Assembly: GCF_032854445.1 (NCBI RefSeq)
Contig: NC_088304.1
Span: 14,149,704 to 14,213,703, forward strand
DNA: 64,000 nucleotides
Reading direction: 5' to 3'
DNA from: Liolophura sinensis
Lineage: Eukaryota > Mollusca > Polyplacophora > Chitonida > Chitonidae
The notes beneath the pieces are model-generated. The model had not been told where the DNA came from and ran no database searches. It worked only from the letters and a program-made list of their open reading frames with translations. Of the stretch, positions 62,475 through 64,000 are shown piece by piece. A program made the translations under genes and the position numbers. The number at the start of each line of letters is the position of its first letter. Position 1 is the first letter of the stretch.

Positions 62475-62950
62475 TTAAAGGCAAAGAAAACACTAAAATG
62501 AAGTATGTATCAGATGAAAGGCCATTAAAAACACTCCAGGAAAATAGTTGGATTTATTTTTTTGTAAAACATAGTGAAATGCATTTGAATATTTTATTCA
62601 ATGGTGGTGTTTTCTGACCACAGTGGGACCATTGACGTCACATAAGGTTTTAGCCACTTAACACACATTAGACTGTTACATTTCATCATTCAAAATTCAT
62701 ATTCTTTTAGATCTATGAATGCATTCGCTGATTTGAACTTGCAAAAAAAATATAGATGTGACGTAATTGATACCTTCTTGCTCACAACAGACCATCATAG
62801 AATCTCATCTTTTAACACAATTTTACTCGGTTAGAAAAATTCTTTTAAAAAAAGGTGAATCCAACTACTTTCCTGGACATTTTTTACTGGACATTTTTTA
62901 ATGGCCTTTCATGTGATATATTCTTCATTTTAAATGCTCTTTACGATTAA
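62475..62950. mobile_element. MITE-B copy 2
   Basis: It starts TAAAGGCAAAGAAAACACTA and ends in the diverged inverse ATTCTTCATTTTAAATGCTC with TTTACGATTAA. The interior matches 15626-16079 (GACGTCACATAAGGTTTTAG; ATGAATGCATTCGCTGATTT). Confidence 0.8.
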
Positions 62951-63456
62951 GTTATCACAGGTCGTGGAGAACAATTTAATTTGGATTGACACCATCTTTC
63001 TTCACCATGTATTATTTTACCAGCAGAATACTGTTCGCTATTGAGAACTTTCTTATTTAAGGCTCAATTTCCTGTGTTTTCTGACAAGCTTTCTGGGATT
63101 ATCGGGTTCTGGTGAGAGTCGATATGCATATAGTCCTGACCAGGTGATCAGGTGTATATATGTGTACACTAGCTAGACCTAGTACATTAACATGGACTGT
63201 GATGATTCGTGGGAATTTTTTTTTAAAATACTCAAATTTTGTGCTTTATTAATGACTGGGCAAGTTCATGCCGTTGTACTAATGTAAGTAACTGTGATAT
63301 GAAATTTAGTATTACTGGTGTATTTGCCTGTGGTGTGTATTGTTCGGTGGAATGGGATTTGCTTCTTCGTGTTTTTGGATCGGAGTTTATGTTGGTGGGA
63401 GCATGGCAACGGGCATGTTTGTTTTAATGAACGCTTTTGGCGGATGTAAAGATCCT

Positions 63457-63457
<1 letters not shown>

Positions 63458-63523
<66 letters not shown>
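63458..63523. repeat. (AT)n microsatellite
   Basis: A pure TA run of about 33 units. Confidence 0.97.
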
Positions 63524-63526
<3 letters not shown>

Positions 63527-63899
63527 GTGAGAGGATGGTGTAGCTTTTGCAGAATGATGTTGGAGATGGTTGTGAGTTTATAACTCAAATTTTATAACAT
63601 CAGCATGTGATGTATGTTAACTGCATGTGTTTGTAGCCTCCTTAAGATAGATCTGCTTTATGTTAAAATATAAGGTAGCTGTTCAGTGGAGAGCTTTATA
63701 TGTGATAATGTGCTATTCTACTAGTTTTTTAATAACATTTAAATTTCTTCTATTTATTTTGCATTAATAATCATTAGTTAAATAACTGTTCATAGACTCA
63801 GAAGAGTTAGATGTAAAGTTTTTCACCTTTCAAGGGATCTAGCATTTTAGTTGTATTTTTGTGACCTAGATAGATGTAGCTCTACATTTTGTCAAAAGG

Positions 63900-64000
63900 G
63901 GGCCTCCGTGGCCGAGGGGATTAGCGTGCCAGCGCAGTGCAATGACCCAGGAGCCTCCCACCAATGCGGTCGCTGTGAGTTCAAGTCCAGTTCATGCTGA
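63900..64000 (+). mobile_element. SINE-1, 5' part, cut by the window end
   Basis: GGGGCCTCCGTGGCCGAGGG, GTGAGTTCAAGTCCAGTTCA; the rest of the element lies beyond 64000. Confidence 0.9.

Larger units (their letters stand above)
60729..64000 (+). other. Intron 15, running off the window
   Basis: No exon matching the next CH segment (HVDIQNF-like) was found. It contains a foldback element (61741-62151), a SINE-like remnant near 62340-62395, MITE-B copy 2, an (AT)n run and a SINE-1 cut by the window end. Confidence 0.7.

Overview
This is eukaryotic, AT-rich, intron-rich animal DNA. It holds one recognisable gene, on the plus strand, embedded in many short dispersed and tandem repeats. The repeats are tRNA-headed SINEs with an AATCAAATAAATAAA-type tail, a second element family ending in (CACT)n, and several families of small inverted-repeat elements. 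They resemble repeats I associate with molluscs and other lophotrochozoans. The species cannot be fixed from the sequence. There are no prokaryotic operons, CRISPR arrays or rRNA genes.

The gene is a smoothelin-like, actin-associated cytoskeletal or muscle protein. Sixteen coding exons were assembled by hand from acceptor/donor sites and matching codon phase. The ATG exon is at 10108-10144. It is followed by a large disordered Ser/Lys-rich exon (13650-14839), a 49-nt exon (16148-16196), and a 194-residue exon with a 19-residue repeat (18009-18590). Three phase-1 immunoglobulin I-set exons follow (19137-19415, 25641-25928, 26846-27134), then a linker exon (27379-27923). After a 20 kb intron come two exons that match the C-terminal smoothelin domain (47769-47903, 51232-51307), a coiled-coil exon (52271-52570), and linker exons (53482-53583, 55453-55593, 56908-56989). 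Last are two alternative exons that each encode the start of the calponin-homology (CH) domain (58684-58798 and 60599-60728). The rest of the CH domain and the stop codon lie beyond 64000. About 1,400 residues are encoded inside the window.

Regions: 1-10107 is upstream sequence with repeats and no gene I can support. 10108-60728 is the gene. 60729-64000 is the next, incomplete intron.

Main observations: (1) the two CH-start exons share acceptor phase 2 and donor phase 0, so including both breaks the frame; they look like mutually exclusive exons. (2) Two exons (19137-19415 and 47769-47903) have their own 3' end and 5' splice site tandemly amplified into the following intron, the second as a roughly 2 kb array with a six-unit higher-order repeat. 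(3) Ig domains are joined to a smoothelin/CH C-terminus, unlike vertebrate smoothelin. (4) Three apparent frame breaks cluster at 27064-27626 near homopolymers. (5) There are several inverted-repeat element families, one with about seven copies, and an 84-nt intronic hairpin at 31201-31284. All calls come from reading the sequence; no alignment or database search was run.
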